Below, piece by piece: positions 44,077-55,790 of a DNA stretch of 64,000 bases. Each line of letters starts with the position of its first letter. Position 1 is the first letter of the stretch. The stretch comes from Leucocoprinus leucothites. Lineage: Eukaryota; Basidiomycota; Agaricomycetes; Agaricales; Agaricaceae. The notes beneath the pieces are model-generated. The model was not told where the DNA came from. It did no database searches and was given only the letters and a program-made list of their open reading frames with translations. The translations under genes and the position numbers were made by a program. Location of the stretch: positions 310,001-374,000 of the forward strand of contig JAACJO010000021.1 in assembly GCA_013368445.1 (NCBI GenBank). Reading direction: 5' to 3'.

Positions 44077-47000
44077 TTAAGGTTTTCGTCCTGGAACCTT
44101 CTGATGGTAGTCTTCGACTGCGTCTTTTGCATGTCCCAAATTTGACCTCACTACCCATTGGTCATGTTCATTCCCATATCCTTTCCAGTGCACCAGGTAT
44201 TGGGTACCACGTCCCTTCTTCCAATGACCACGGATTTCATCAACTTTGTATTCCTCCTCTCCCTCAATGAGGTCAGGTGGTGGTGGAGTGGGAAGTTTTT
44301 GTGTGTCAAACTCCGGTCTGTGGTGATGTGTCAGGAGGTTCTCATTGAACACATCATGTATTACCCATCCTTCTGGGAGTTCTAGTCGATAAGCTCCTTC
44401 TCCAATTGGTTCCTTAACCTTGAAGGGTCCATATCTCTTGTGGTCAAGTTTCTTTGTGGGTCGGTTGGTTGTGATGTGGGTACCTTCGACCCACACGAGT
44501 TCCCCTTCCCTGAGGTTGAGGGCTTGTCCCCTTCATGGATTGTGTTGTTCTTCCATTGTCTCTCAGTTATTGTTTAATGCTGCTGATACTTCCTTTCTTG
44601 TCTCTTCCAACTGCTTTAACCATTCCTCCAGGGATGGTATCTCCATTTTAACTGTCAGGGTTCCTTTCCATGGGTGTTGTCTGTAGTTGATGTAAAATGG
44701 GGATTGACCTGTTGCTGAGTGTGCTTTGTTGTTATACTGGAACTCTGCTGTTGCGAGCCACCTTACCCAGTCATCCTGCTTGTAGTTGATGTAGTGTCAT
44801 AGGAATGTTTCAACTTCCCAGTTAATTCGTTCTGTTTGTCCATCAGTCTGGGGGTGGTAGGCTGTTGAGAGGTTTTGTTTTGTTCCCAATGCTTTGCATA
44901 GTTCTTTCATGAACATTGATGCGAATTGGGGTCCTCTGTCACTAACAATGCCTTGGGGGATCCTGTGGAGTTTCCAAATCTCATCTCTGTAGATTTCAGC
45001 TAGTTTTCCTGATGATAGGTTCGTTGTGGTGGGGATAAGTTGTATCATTTTGGAGTACCTGTCGACTACCACTAGGATAGCATCCTTTTCTTGTGATGGT
45101 GGGAGTGGTCCAATAACGTCAATGCTGATTTCTTCCCATGGTTGTGATGGCATGGATAGTGGATGTAATAGTCCCGTTGATCAGGTATGTGATGCCTTGT
45201 TTTGCTGACATGTGTGGCATCCTTTGACAAATTGTTTGACGTCACTTCATAATGATGGCCACCAGAAGGTCCTTTTGATTAGGTCAATCATGCAGTGTTG
45301 GCCTGGGTGTCCTGCATCTGGGTCGTTGTGGTGTGTGATCATGATGTCTTCTCGTAATTTGGTGAGTTTCGGTACATATATTTGTCCTTTGAAGTAGGGG
45401 ATTCCGTCTTCTTCCCAGGCTGTTTTCAGATCTTTCTGGGCTTCCTGGAACATTGTTTCACATGTTGTGTGGTTTCGGATCCTTTTCAGGACATTTTCGT
45501 CCCCTTTCACTTGGAAGTGTGTGTTGCATAGTATGATAATTTCCATTGTGGTTTCTTCTTTGTCTGTTATTCCTCAGATGAATGTTTTCTCCCCTAGTAA
45601 TGCGATGTCTCTGTTGTCGTCTTTTGTGTCAAAACCCATTCTTCATGAGAGTATGTCTGCTTTTGTGTTTGTCTTTCCTGGGATGTGTTTGATTGTGAAG
45701 TCGTAGTCTTGGAGTTTGAGATACCATCATGCTTGTTGTCTGTTTAGTTTGTGGGGTTCCCTGAAGTATTTCAGGTTTTCATGGTCCGACCATATTTCGA
45801 ATTGGGTTTTGGCATCTAGTAAGTATTGTCTCCATACTTCCAATGCCTCCACAATTGCTAGAAGTTCTTTGTCATATATCTCGTAATTCCATTCTGCTGA
45901 GTTCATGGTTCGTGATAGGAATGCGATGGATTTCCATTTGTTGTCCTGTTCCTGTGATAGTACCCCTCCTATGGCGTGTCCTGATGTGTCCACTTCTACT
46001 CTGAATTGTCCTGTTCGTTGTGGCAAGGCAAGGACTGGTTCTTCTGTGACTAGTCTTTTGAGTTTGTCGAATGCTTTTTGTTCATCTTCTTCCCATTTCC
46101 ATTCTCCTTTCCCAGTGAGTTTGTTGAGTGGGGCTGCAATGTGACTGAAGTTTTGTATGAATTGTCTGTAGAAGTTGACAAATCCTAAGAAGCTTTTGAC
46201 ACCTTTGGTGTTTTTTGGTGTTTCCCAATTTCTGACTGCTGAGACCTTGTCATACTCCATTTTCACTTCTCCCCCTCCTACTTGTACTCCAAGAATTGGT
46301 ATTTCTGTGGCATCAAATTTGCATTTGGACCATTTGAAGCATAGGTTGTGTTTCTCTGCAACTTTGAGGAATCAGATCGTTTGTTCTTGGAGTTGTTTCG
46401 TGGATGAGGCTGGTACTATGAAGTTGTCTATGTAGTTGGCCAGTACTTCTTCATGGATTAATTCCCGAAATATGCTTGTCATCATTCTCTGGAATGTTCC
46501 TGGGGAGTTGCACATTCCAAAGAACATGACTTTTGGTTCAAAGAGTCCTTTGTTTGTTAAAAATGCTGCCTTCCATTCGTCTCCTTCTTTGATCTGAACA
46601 TTGTTGTATCCCCAGATGAGGTCAAGCTTGTTGAAGTATTTTGCATCTTTTAATTTGTCGATGACTTCTCCTATCAGGGGTAGTGGTGTTTTGTCCTTGA
46701 TTGTGTGTTGGTTTAATCATTGGTAATCCTGTACCAGCCATAGTGATCCATCTTTCTTTGGTATGAAGAAACATGGAGAGGTGTATTGGGATTTGGATTC
46801 TGTGATTAGTCCTGCTTCAAGTTGGTCATCAATCCAAGTGTGTAGTTTGTTTTCTTCCTTTGGTGTCATGGGGTAAACCTTTGCATTTAGTTCCTTGGGT
46901 GCATTGTCCAATAGGTTGATCTCATGGTCCCATTCTCTCTTTTCTGGTAGTGATTCGAATTTCTTTTTGTTGAACAGGTATGTGAATGGTCATATGTAGT

Positions 47001-47433
47001 CTGGTAGGTCTTCAGGGTTGGTTGGGTCTGGTTCCTTTTCCATGTCATCATTTTCAGTGGTAAGCTCTTTTGGGAATAATCGTTGGTTGTGTGTAGTGAA
47101 TGGGATTGTTCGATGGTTGATTTTGCAGCTGTCTGAGCATCTTGTGAAGTGTACCATTCCTTCTTTCCAATCTACTTCTGGGTTGTGTTTGACTAGCCAG
47201 TTGTGTCCCAGGAAGATGTCCACATTGTCCAAGTCAGTGACTACTGCATGGATATGTTCTTGGTGTCCATTAGAGTTTAGTGTAATAGGTGCTGTTTTTG
47301 TGATCATTCCTTGGTCATTTGGTGTACCATCTGCATTGAAAACTTGTAGGGGTTGTTCCATTTGCTCTGTTGGGATCTTTTCTTCTTCCACTAGGTTTTT
47401 GTTGATCGCTGTATGTGAACAGCCTGAGTCCAC
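44077..47433 (-). pseudogene. pol: Gypsy2 pol, decayed
   Basis: In minus-strand order: protease (starts MDSGCSHTAINKN at 47433, with IFLGHNWLVKHNPEVDW later), reverse transcriptase start (46911-46717, TSPCFFIPKKDGS), a broken RT core, the RT end and RNase H (46266-45727, FLGFVNFYRQF..VDTSGHAIGGVLSQ), integrase zinc region (45546-45247), integrase core (45153-44797, DVIGPLPPS..IVSDRGPQF..AYHPQTDGQTER) and chromodomain (about 44250-44110, EYKVDEIRGHW..YLVHWKGYG). Stops separate the pieces, for example after NRQQA at 45727, where CGA (Arg) became TGA. It is not functional. Confidence 0.92.
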
Positions 47434-47576
47434 GAGGGCTGTTACTTTGATCCTTTTCTTGTTTTTTGTTTCAATTGTTGGTTATATTGTTAGTTTGCAC
47501 TTAGAGTTCCTTCATTGGGGGATGGTATAATAATTCGTTTTCGGTCCTCTAGTTACATAGGCTCATAAGGTTGCAC

Positions 47577-48602
47577 CTACTCTGAGCCATTCTGAAAATC
47601 CTCCTTTTCCTCCTTTTCTTCCACCTCTACTCCTCTAACTTTTGCTTTTGGACTTCTGCATTCCTTGGCTCTGTGACCTCTCTTTCCACAGTTGTAGCAT
47701 CCTTCTGCTTTTGGTTGTCTACATTCTTTTGCCATGTGTCCATACTTGTTGCAGTTGTAGCATTTGGGTTTTCCTTGTTTGTTGTACTTTGGGAGAGATC
47801 GCCCAAATTGGAGTCCTATTTCCATGGGTTGGCCTGTTCCTCCATATGTTATTCCTGTTCCAGTGTGGGTGTCACTCCTCTCTGTAGATTCAAAGCCTTG
47901 TCCTATGGAAAGAACAGCTGTTTTCCATGCTGAGTAGGTTTTTGGGATTGGCTTGGGAGGATACCCTAGGATAGCCTTGATGATGTTGACATGCATATTT
48001 TTCTTTAGTAAAAATATGGCATGGGTTTTGTCAGTTTTTGCTCATGTTTTGAGGACTTCAAATTCGATTAGGAAGTCGGCTGTGTGTTTCTTGTTTTGTT
48101 TGAAACTCTCGATTCTCCATTCCGCGTTGACTTTGAGTGCGTCATTGCTGAAGAGTCTTTCAAAGTTTGTTTTCCATACGTTCCAGTCTGTGGTATCTGC
48201 CCTATTGTTTAGGGCATCTAATTCCATTTGAGAAAAATCTCCTGCTGTGCCTCCTTTGAGCCATGATATTATGGCTGTTACTCTGTCATCTGCATTATTG
48301 ACTTTGTTGAATTTGAGGTAGAGGAGCATTGATCTCCACCAGTCTTCAAATTTTGATTGTGTTCCATCAAAGAATCCTGGTTCTGGGACCAAGGATTTAG
48401 TGTTAAACAAGGGGGTGGTGGTGTCTGTCATTTCATTCGAGTTTCTTCGGCTGATTCGTAGTGATCTGAGTCCTTCTTCTAATCTTTCTACCTCTTGTTC
48501 TAGGTGTATGCTTCTGGGTGGTGTGGGTTGTTCTTCTTCATTGTCTGATGCTTCTTCACTGTTGTCAGTTACTTCTTCTTCACCCCGAGGATTCTTCTTC
48601 AT
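47577..48602 (-). pseudogene. gag: Gypsy2 gag, decayed
   Basis: Two pieces: 48602-48042, with a Gag core (FFDGTQSKFEDWWRSMLLYL..), and 47996-47577, with two CCHC zinc knuckles in a row ([14 protein letters not shown] and [14 protein letters not shown]). A stop and a frame change lie between them. An acidic coding-like stretch also precedes 48602 in another frame, so the original start may be further upstream (about 48680). Confidence 0.88.
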
Positions 48603-48762
48603 CTGTGATCGGTGGTTCTTCTATTTGTTCAGCTTCGCGTTCTCTTTGGGCGTCTTCTTCAGCGTTAGACGCTATTGTTCGTAACCATTGTCACCGTTTG
48701 GTTACTTTTTTGAGTGATCGGTATTGCTTGTGACATCAGCAATACTCTATTGCAAAGTGAGT

Positions 48763-48777
48763 GGGGACACTTTACCA
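48763..48777 (-). other. Gypsy2 primer-binding site (tRNA type)
   Basis: Two nt inside the 5' LTR, the minus strand reads TGGTAAAGTGTCCCC. It begins with TGG, the complement of a tRNA CCA end, so tRNA priming is likely, unlike Gypsy1. The tRNA is not identified. Confidence 0.5.
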
Positions 48778-48779
48778 AA

Positions 48780-49044
48780 TGTTACAACCTTCGTCAGAAC
48801 TCAGGTTGCAACTCTGGCAAAGACTTGAGAATGAGAAAGGGAAAGATACAATTGGTAAAGCATAAGGACTACACTCTACCTAGGAGTCTATATATGTGAG
48901 ACAGAAGCAGACCTGGGTAAGTATGAGTTAGGGGACTCAGGTAACTATGACATAGATCATGACATAGACTATGATGTAGGAGTGGGGTAGTTGTAAAAAT
49001 AGAACTTGACATGGGAAACACTGGAACCGAGTAAAGTCGTAACA
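48780..49044 (-). repeat. Gypsy2 5' LTR
   Basis: 265 bp, about 97% identical to 42601-42865. Confidence 0.92.
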
Positions 49045-49126
49045 TGTACTATCTGAACAAAGTAGAGAAAGTCATAGAACTCTCAATGTAGTGTATAAAG
49101 AAGTATTTAGTCAACTTCTCCTCTGA

Positions 49127-50958
49127 ATTATATTGTATTTTAGAACTCAGACTTGACATGACACGCTCTGTGCCATAGGCATGGGTATTAACCCTTGTGG
49201 CAATGCTTACAAATTGCTTACATAAAATAAAACCCTCTCTTGCTTTAAGATATAGATTATAGCTAGATAGAAATATCAGATAAATTTCACTGTCTGAAAG
49301 ACCACCCCATCACTGTGGCAAGATAGAAGAACTAACATGGTTAATAGTGACTGCCCTATGCTCCCACCCAAAAAAAAAAAAAAAAAAGATAATCAGTCGG
49401 ATTTTCATATGGACCCCTGTTTCTCTCTCCTTATTTGCTTGTAGTCATAACAAGCTCCTTGTGTGATGGAAAGACAATGCAATCAAAAAGAAAAAGACAA
49501 AGGTATATTTTTGAACAAAATAGTATGGTATCTAATTCTAACCAATGTTACAACAGAGAAGCAAGGGTTCCCAGGAAAGAGAGAGTGAGGGAGGTGAAGT
49601 GGGAGAAGGAAAGAAGAGAAGAGAAGAGAAGAGAAGAGAAGAGAAGAGAAGAGAAGAGAAGAGAAGAGAAGAGAAGAGAAGAGAAGAGAAGAGAAGAGAA
49701 GAGAAGAGAAGAGAAGAGAAGAGAAGAGAAGAGAAGAGAAGAGAAGAGAAGAGAAGAGAAGAGAAGAGGGGGGGAAGTTAAAGGAGAGGCAAGAAAGGAG
49801 GATGGGGGAGGGGAGAGTAGAGGATAAAAAGAACATGAGATAGCTCACCAACAATAGGGCAGGTTGGGACATAAATACATACTTTTTGAGTTGGGAAGAG
49901 TCCAAATGGTGGTATGCACAAGCTGAATGGGTGTGTACACCTCCCATGAGAAAGCAGAGATGTTGGAGGTCAGAAGTGGGTATTTCGCGATTTTTGTAGT
50001 GATGAGCGCACCGTTTGGGATGTGTGAGGCCGCGTTCAAAAGCCCTTGACAATGCGTATCAGCCGATGCCAAAAGCATGGCGACAGGTGTCATTTCGGCG
50101 TCACAGTGGATGGTTTGGTGCGGACAATGTTGGTGGCAATGACATGGGATGGGGCAGTTCAACCAAGGTGAATATGGTACAGTGGGTCCACAGTGCAAAG
50201 AGCTACTCACCCTTCCAACAGCTTGCCATCGGGGGTTCTCGGACTGGAGATATCTACCTTCTTGTCTCCCAATTTAAAAAACCTGGCAGAAATTGGCGAA
50301 AAATCCGCCAAAAATCATTGGACTGTTAGGAATACTCATGGTGGATGTGAGCCTATGGGGTATTCCATGTGTGCTGCCATTGGGGCTGGAGTGGAAAACA
50401 GGGGGAGGGGAGGGGGTGACAATGATGAGACATGAGGCAAAGTTCAACATGCATGTGATGGATGATGTGATCATGTGGTGAACGATGCAATCATGTGATT
50501 AGCAAACCACAGCTGACAAAGGGAAAGCCAAACAAACCCCATGGCAAAGCCCTGAACCAAACAAACAAGGAGGCAGCCCTGTTAAGGGGAGGATCAAGAC
50601 CCTGAAGGAATGGACCCTGGGGTGGTGACGAAAACTCAGGCAGACTTGTTTGAGACTGAAAAAAGAAACCTGTCCTTGTTGCAAGAGCGCTATGACTGAG
50701 CGAGCCACGAGCAGATTTTGATCAGAATGCAATCCATTCCTACGCCGAAAAGTTTATATACCGTTCTATGCAAATCCTGAGCCCAAGTCCGAGAAGGAAA
50801 CACGAGTTCATCACCGCTTTCCACCATCTCAAAGAACGTTTCAGATGTTCCTCCTGGGCAAGGCGTAGACGTTAATTATCAATATTCGAGGGATAGCCGA
50901 CAGCCCATGCAAGTTTGTACTACAGTAGACATTACAACTAGCGTAAAATAAGATGATA
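49127..50958. other. Helitron C 3' end and intergenic region
   Basis: It holds the Helitron C 3' hairpin (49170-49182), a run of 18 A (49370-49387), the GAGAA microsatellite and then DNA with more CpG and no gene I can support. From 50000 on, the base composition shifts to that of the host region. Confidence 0.5.
49613..49768 (+). repeat. (GAGAA)n microsatellite
   Basis: About 31 uninterrupted copies of a 5-bp purine unit, 156 bp, flanked by further purine-rich DNA to 49820. The pure purine strand can form triplex DNA. Open frames through it (REEKR repeats) are an effect of the repeat and not genes. Confidence 0.95.
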
Positions 50959-53100
50959 CTACTCATCCACCTCTCTCTTTGCCTTTTCATAACACTCCAA
51001 CGTAACACTCGCCATGAACCCCGGTGGACACTGTTCATTCTCAATCCAATACCTCATTAAACTCGGTAGATCCTGCGGACCACCTTCACCCTGCGCGACA
51101 AGCTGCATCTTCATACTCGCTCCACCAGTACCACCACCACTCGCAGGCTGAAACACAAAACTCGCATTCAGATCAAACACGCTCGTCACTCTCACTTGCC
51201 CATTCGGATAAAACGCCAATTTGACACCGAGAATCACAGCGATGGCTTCTCGGAACTCGGTGGCTTTGGAGTGAAAGACTTGGGTGAGGCGAAGGAGACG
51301 TTTTTCTTTTTGAGCGAGCTGGGATTCGAGGGAGGAGAGGTTGGGTTGGAGCGTGGTGTAGGATTGAAGAGGGATGAGGTTGTCATTATCGGGCGTCGGG
51401 ATGGGTGGCTTGGAGTCGGTGGATTCGGATGGCGAGGAGTAGTTGGAGGAGCGGCGGACGACAGGCCCTTGAGTCTCTTTAACAGAGCGTCGTTTTCAGC
51501 TTTGAGTTGATCCATCGTCTGCTGGCGTAGATCGAACCACCTCTGCTCTGGATTGTCGGCCAACTGTAAAACGCGCGTATTCGGAGGGACGTGTCGACCA
51601 CCTGCGATTTCACCAGACAAGTCAAAGAGCTGCTGTTCGAGCTCATCTATCCGAACGAGATGGGCGGCGTTTTCGGATTTGAGGTCTTCAAGCTCTTTAA
51701 GGAGCTCAGGAGGGGGAGCGGTAACGTGAGATGAGGAGGAAGCGGGTGAGGACGAGGGAGGAGGTTTCGATGGGGATGTGAGAGGAGTGATTGATGGCGG
51801 AGAAGGAAGCGAGGCGAGGGTGGACTTGTATTCCTCCACTAGCGCCTCTAGTTCAGCTACCCGTCGTAGCTGCGTGTCGTTGGCTTTTGCTTCACCCTCT
51901 TTGTCTTGCATCCCTTCCTCACCTTGATAGCTCGTGACCAAGCCATTCAAAAACTTGACCTCGCGCTCCAACAGCCTCGCTCGTGCGTCGTCTTTCCTCC
52001 ATGCCTGCTTCTCATCTTTTACCTGCTGTTGGAGAGACTCGGCGAGAGTCGTGGCAAAAGCGAGTTGAGACTCGAGCTCGGAGTATTGGTGTTGGAGAGA
52101 GCGAAGGGAAGCTATGATGGAGCGTACGTGTCAAGGAGGGAAGTGTGTTTGAGGCGGAGAGAGGAGAGAGTTTGGGTGTCGGAGATGGAAGGCGTGGAGG
52201 GCGTTGAGAAGTTAGATGTAGAGGCTTTCGCCTGTACCAGCTCTGCCTCAAGTCCAGCGACTTTTTGACGGAGAGTCTCGGTGTAGGCGACCTTGGCCTC
52301 GAGAGACCGGTTCTGCTCTCGCAGGACCTCGATAGATTGGTGCCATCCGAGCAAGGAGATGAGCTCGGCATTCATACGGCTATTTGCACCCTCGAATTTG
52401 TGGAGATACTCGGCCTTGTCTCTTCAGCTCTCCTCTAACGACAGTCGAATCTTGTTCCTCGGTGACACCGTGGATCCACTTTTCCTTTTCCTCGCACAAC
52501 TCATCCAACTCGTCTTTGAGAGCATGGGTATCTGAGAGGCGGGATTCGGTGAGGGATTCGGCAGAGGAGAGGGATGATCCGAGGTGCGAAGCGCGTGAGG
52601 TGAGAGAAGTAGCAAGAGCCTTTTGTGAGGAGCTGAGAGTGGGTGTCTTAGAGGTCTGCATGTGATCCTTGCAGGGCAGAGAGCGACGAGCAGAGAGACG
52701 AGAGTTCGGGAGAGGTGCGTTTCTAAGATATGATTTCAGAATTATCCATAATTTAATAAAAATGACGAACGTACACGTTCAGTGTCGAATTCAGCTTCTA
52801 GCTGCTCACGGGCCTCTTCGCTCCTCTCGTTCGCTGTCTGCATAGTGCCGTCGGTCGCGCTTTAAGCACTGGATAACCAGCTCCCGTTCTCCGAGTTTGG
52901 CTTCGAGTTCTATACGCGTCGTCTGGGCTTGCAGCAGCTGACGCTCGAGTGATGTATGAGATATGCTGTTGGTAGAGAGCTGTGTGCGATGCTGGTGTTT
53001 CGCCATCGAAAACTGAGGGTATAATTCTCTGTGAACATATGGATTATTCAAGAAATTAAAGGTACCCACCACGTTCGAGTTTTGCAGCTAGCGAGTCTGA
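50959..53100 (-). pseudogene. MAD1: MAD1-like spindle checkpoint gene, frame-disrupted
   Basis: Mad1 is a coiled-coil protein that recruits Mad2 to unattached kinetochores. On the minus strand: an N-terminal coiled coil (TQLSTNSISHTSLERQLLQAQ, from about 53006), then SRASHLGSSLSSAESL.. (52640-52430), HQSIEVLREQNRSLEAKVAY (about 52340), a coiled coil with a Ser/Pro-rich break (51970-51700), the conserved RVLQLADNPEQRWFDLRQQ segment (about 51580), and the C-terminal Mad1 domain (VFHSKATEFREAIAVILGVK at about 51280, ending VTLECYEKAKREVDE at 50959). Introns are seen near 53015-53065 and 52720-52778. The frame must shift at about 52830, 52425, 52125 and between 51480 and 51300, with no intron to explain it. 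It is either a decayed gene or a sequence with indel errors. The family call rests on the C-terminal domain and is firm. Confidence 0.78.
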
Positions 53101-53172
53101 TATACAACACGTAGGCCTCGAATGAACGACTCTATTGGCGCGAATTTTCAATAGGCTGGCGGCGCCCAGTGA

Positions 53173-53885
53173 CTCTTTGCGCCCTCCAATTTGTGGAGAC
53201 ACTCGGCCTGGTTCTTAAGCTCTCCTCCAACAACGGTCGAGTCCTGACCCCAGGCGACATGGTGCATCGACTCTTCCTGTTCTTCTCGGGAAATTATCCA
53301 ATTCGTCTATGAGAGCACAAAGCTCTGAGAGACTGCTTTGAGTGAAAAATTCGGTGGAGGGATGAACGAGGTGATGAGAGCTTTTCGCGAAGAGACCAAC
53401 TCGGAGGAGCCGAGAAAGAGTTGAAAGTGGGTGTTGTGGTGACCCGTGGGTGGCTCCTAGAGGACGCAGGGAGGTGAGCGGGGATGGAGCTCGGTACAAA
53501 TGCGTTTCTACAGGTCCAATTTCAGAGGCTCTCAGAACATAATAACGAGATAAACCAGACATACATGCTACGTTCGGCTTGCACCCGCTCACGAGCTTCG
53601 TGTTCTGCTCATTCCCTACCGGTCTAGCGCCAATCACGTCCCAAACGTTCGGCGCCAACCTCTCTTTCTCCAGGTCTCGTCTTGAGTCTTGCGTGCGCAG
53701 TCTAAGCCTGCAGCAGCTAACACTGGGCTAACGCATGCGCAATTGCCTGCCGGTCAAGGGTTGCGTCCGACGCTAGCGATTCGTTGTCGAAAACTGAGAA
53801 CCTAATCTGTGAATATATTGCGTTATGCCGAAATTAGATATACGTACCGCGTTCGAGCTACGCGAAGAGCGAGTCTCGCTTGACC
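53173..53885 (-). pseudogene. Internal tandem duplicate of the MAD1 5' region
   Basis: Aligns with 52384-53100: the same order of words (CCTCCAATTTGTGGAGA at the far end, the intron with TATTCACAGA, GTTTTCGA before the start), but much diverged, with stops and without the ATG that stands at 53006 in the other copy. Upstream of it (54010-53860) is a stretch that could be the first MAD1 exon (VKRDSLFA, then a stop, then LER). The gene seems to have duplicated part of itself, leaving the 5' exon separated from the better copy. Confidence 0.65.
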
Positions 53886-54339
53886 GCAGTTGCACAGTCC
53901 TCATATATGATGTAGGAGTTGACAAAGAGGTGGGTAGAGGCCTTCTCAGCTGGCGAACACTGGGGCGTTGAGGGCAAAGTATAAACTGTAGCCACAAACA
54001 ATACCCAAGTAGCAACAGCGGCGCAGTCAGTCCATGGATAGCCAGAGGTACAGGTGCAGACAGATTGAAAGGTATTTCCCTTGGCTATTAAAGCGAGCGA
54101 ACTCTGGAGGTGGTGGTTTGGATGCAAGACGATTTTGGTCTGTGATCGCGCGCGCGTGTGACTCAAAGTCATGTGCACACTTGGCGCTTAGGAAGAGTCC
54201 GATTCACCACCTCCTTTAGCTTGAACTCTCGCAATCAAGAAGTCAACGCCCTTTTGGGAATCAGGCCAACTGGCGGGCTCAATGTCTTACATATTAAATC
54301 CTTAGAGTCCTTGTCCACTGAACGTCAGCGGTCTATTGC

Positions 54340-55790
54340 TTGCTTCCGGGTCTCGAAACGGTAAGCCAGTTTTATTCTATCTTTGTACTACAATTTGCTC
54401 AGTACTTTCGATACCGAACCATCATCATTGCAAGTGCCTTGATCTATGCGAGCGCAACAGTAATTGATTGTAATTTTATCTCAAACAAGCGCATCAACTT
54501 TTGTCAAAAGGTCTTTCGTCGGCACACGGATAAGCACAAACCCGCTCGAATGCTAAACCCACTTGCACGGTTCCAACCTAGGTATCTGCCGTTTACGGTA
54601 CTTCTGGTCTCCTCACCCGTCCTGAATCCCTTAGTCAAGGACGACTTTCTTACGCTTCGATTGCTCCTTCCCTACGCCAGAAATCCCGAGGCTCGTATAA
54701 CAGATGGTCTCCTCTCTCTCGTGTGAGTTATCTTGAGCACAAAAATGCGAGCTTATCAGAGAATTCGCCAGAATCTGTTGCCTCTCGCTCCTTTGCGTTC
54801 CAATGCCCTCTAAAGTGTCACATATTCGTCACCCTCAAGCTACTTGATACTAACCATCTCCAATACAGAGTTCTAGCGGAGCCGAAGGGATCACAGTCAA
54901 CCAATTCGCGGTATGTATGAATTCTAAAGATTATTTTCACCGTACTGAAGCTCTTGCCCCTTCAGAGATCTCCGTGGCCATCCCTTTGACCGTGCTCTGT
55001 GGGAGCAGGATTTTTGTATATGGCACCTGTTCTATTTTCGGTCAGGTTGAAAGAGGAAAGACAAAACGGCTTGATTCTATGTTAGAATGACACGATTAAT
55101 CGTGCATCGCCTCCAGGTAGGCTTCCTGTTTTCGTTTTAAAATGCCAAGCTTCACACAGTCCACAGGAACACATGTAAGAGTATATCACCAACGACGATT
55201 CGCCCTCTCCTCGTTCCACTACCACCACATTCGTGCAGAACTTACTATGATCTCAAGCTCCTCTACTGAACACTTGAATTCCGTCATCGACGCGCCTTCC
55301 TCTCCTCGACACCAGGATTCGCACATTGATGAATCCCAAATGCGCTATTTATTCAAGAGTATAATATACTGACGCAAAAACGTGGCCGTCGATGCTCTTG
55401 GACCAATTTTCGCGAGGCATTTCGCTTTACGGTTGTTGTTGTTCTTAGTGAACTATCAGGTCAATATAATCGCGCTACGAGTTTATGTAAGTTTTTTGTA
55501 TCCTCTCATCCTGTCTCACCTGAAATCTCGATCTCCAAAAGGCATCGTTGCTTGCGCTTCAGCTGGTATGATAGACCTCATCACTCGCTTGAACCGCTAT
55601 TACGATGAGCATTACAGTGATAAATCATACAACGTTTTCGCGCAATTTGTGATCTCATTTTCCAGGATTATCAGTCTCAGGATCAGCATCCTTACAGCCA
55701 TCGTACGGCAATCCAATGCATCCAATAATCAATGCGCACTTTCACCTGCCGCCACGGTCCTCGCAAGCTCCTACCAAGACACCTAACAAG
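54340..55790 (+). pseudogene. Possible fungal transcription factor remnant
   Basis: Coding-like pieces on the plus strand with intron-like joins: 54500-54720 (PLARFQPRYLPFTVLLVSSP..LLLPYARNPEARITDG), a piece before GTATGT at about 54912, RDLRGHPFDRALWEQDF (about 54967), and 55530-55700 (SPKGIVACASAGMIDLITRL, then YNVFAQFVISFSRIISLRIS). The style is that of the middle homology region of fungal Zn2Cys6 factors. No zinc cluster is seen, and the pieces do not join into one clean frame. The family call is tentative. Confidence 0.3.

Larger units (their letters stand above)
42601..49044 (-). mobile_element. Gypsy2: decayed chromodomain Ty3/Gypsy element
   Basis: A 6444-bp element on the minus strand with 265-bp LTRs (48780-49044 as 5' LTR, 42601-42865 as 3' LTR), starting TGTTA and ending TAACA. 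The exact duplication TGTAC lies at 42596-42600 and 49045-49049. The LTRs differ at about 9 positions, mainly C/T and G/A at CpG, so it is older than Gypsy1. gag and pol are broken by several stops such as CGA to TGA. It splits the last part of the RepHel C gene. It also has an extra ORF after pol. Confidence 0.94.
26443..49126 (+). pseudogene. Helitron RepHel transposase (copy C), split by insertions
   Basis: The same gene as in B, in pieces: 26443-26770, 27249-30031, 30734-31949, 40895-41210, 41870-42600 and 49050-49126. Domain order matches B. Two key motifs are damaged: the HUH motif reads GLPYVHLLI (first His replaced by Tyr, about 29515) and Walker A reads GGCRKT (Gly to Arg, about 31715). 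Frame stops occur at about 28310, 28657, 29327, 29547, 30026 and 31399. The end, after Gypsy2, restores the same C-terminus as B (VYKEVFSQLLL, stop at 49124-49126). An intron near 40955-41005 matches the one at 21581 in B. The protein cannot be functional. Confidence 0.88.
24627..49195 (+). mobile_element. Helitron C, expanded by nested insertions
   Basis: Starts TCTATATTTTATGCTGG at 24627 (as F does) and ends near 49195 after the decayed hairpin GTGCCATAGGCAT (49170-49182). Of its 24.6 kb, about 17.4 kb is inserted DNA: solo LTRs at 25177-25825, 30032-30728 and 41211-41864, Gypsy1 at 31950-40889 and Gypsy2 at 42601-49044. It also contains an inverted duplication (26771-27815). Stripped of these, it is comparable to Helitron B. 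The exact 3' end is estimated from the distance between hairpin and end in E. Confidence 0.75.

Noticed and set aside
49435..50052. Open frames of up to 189 codons around the GAGAA repeat
   Set aside because: They are low-complexity readings of the microsatellite on both strands.
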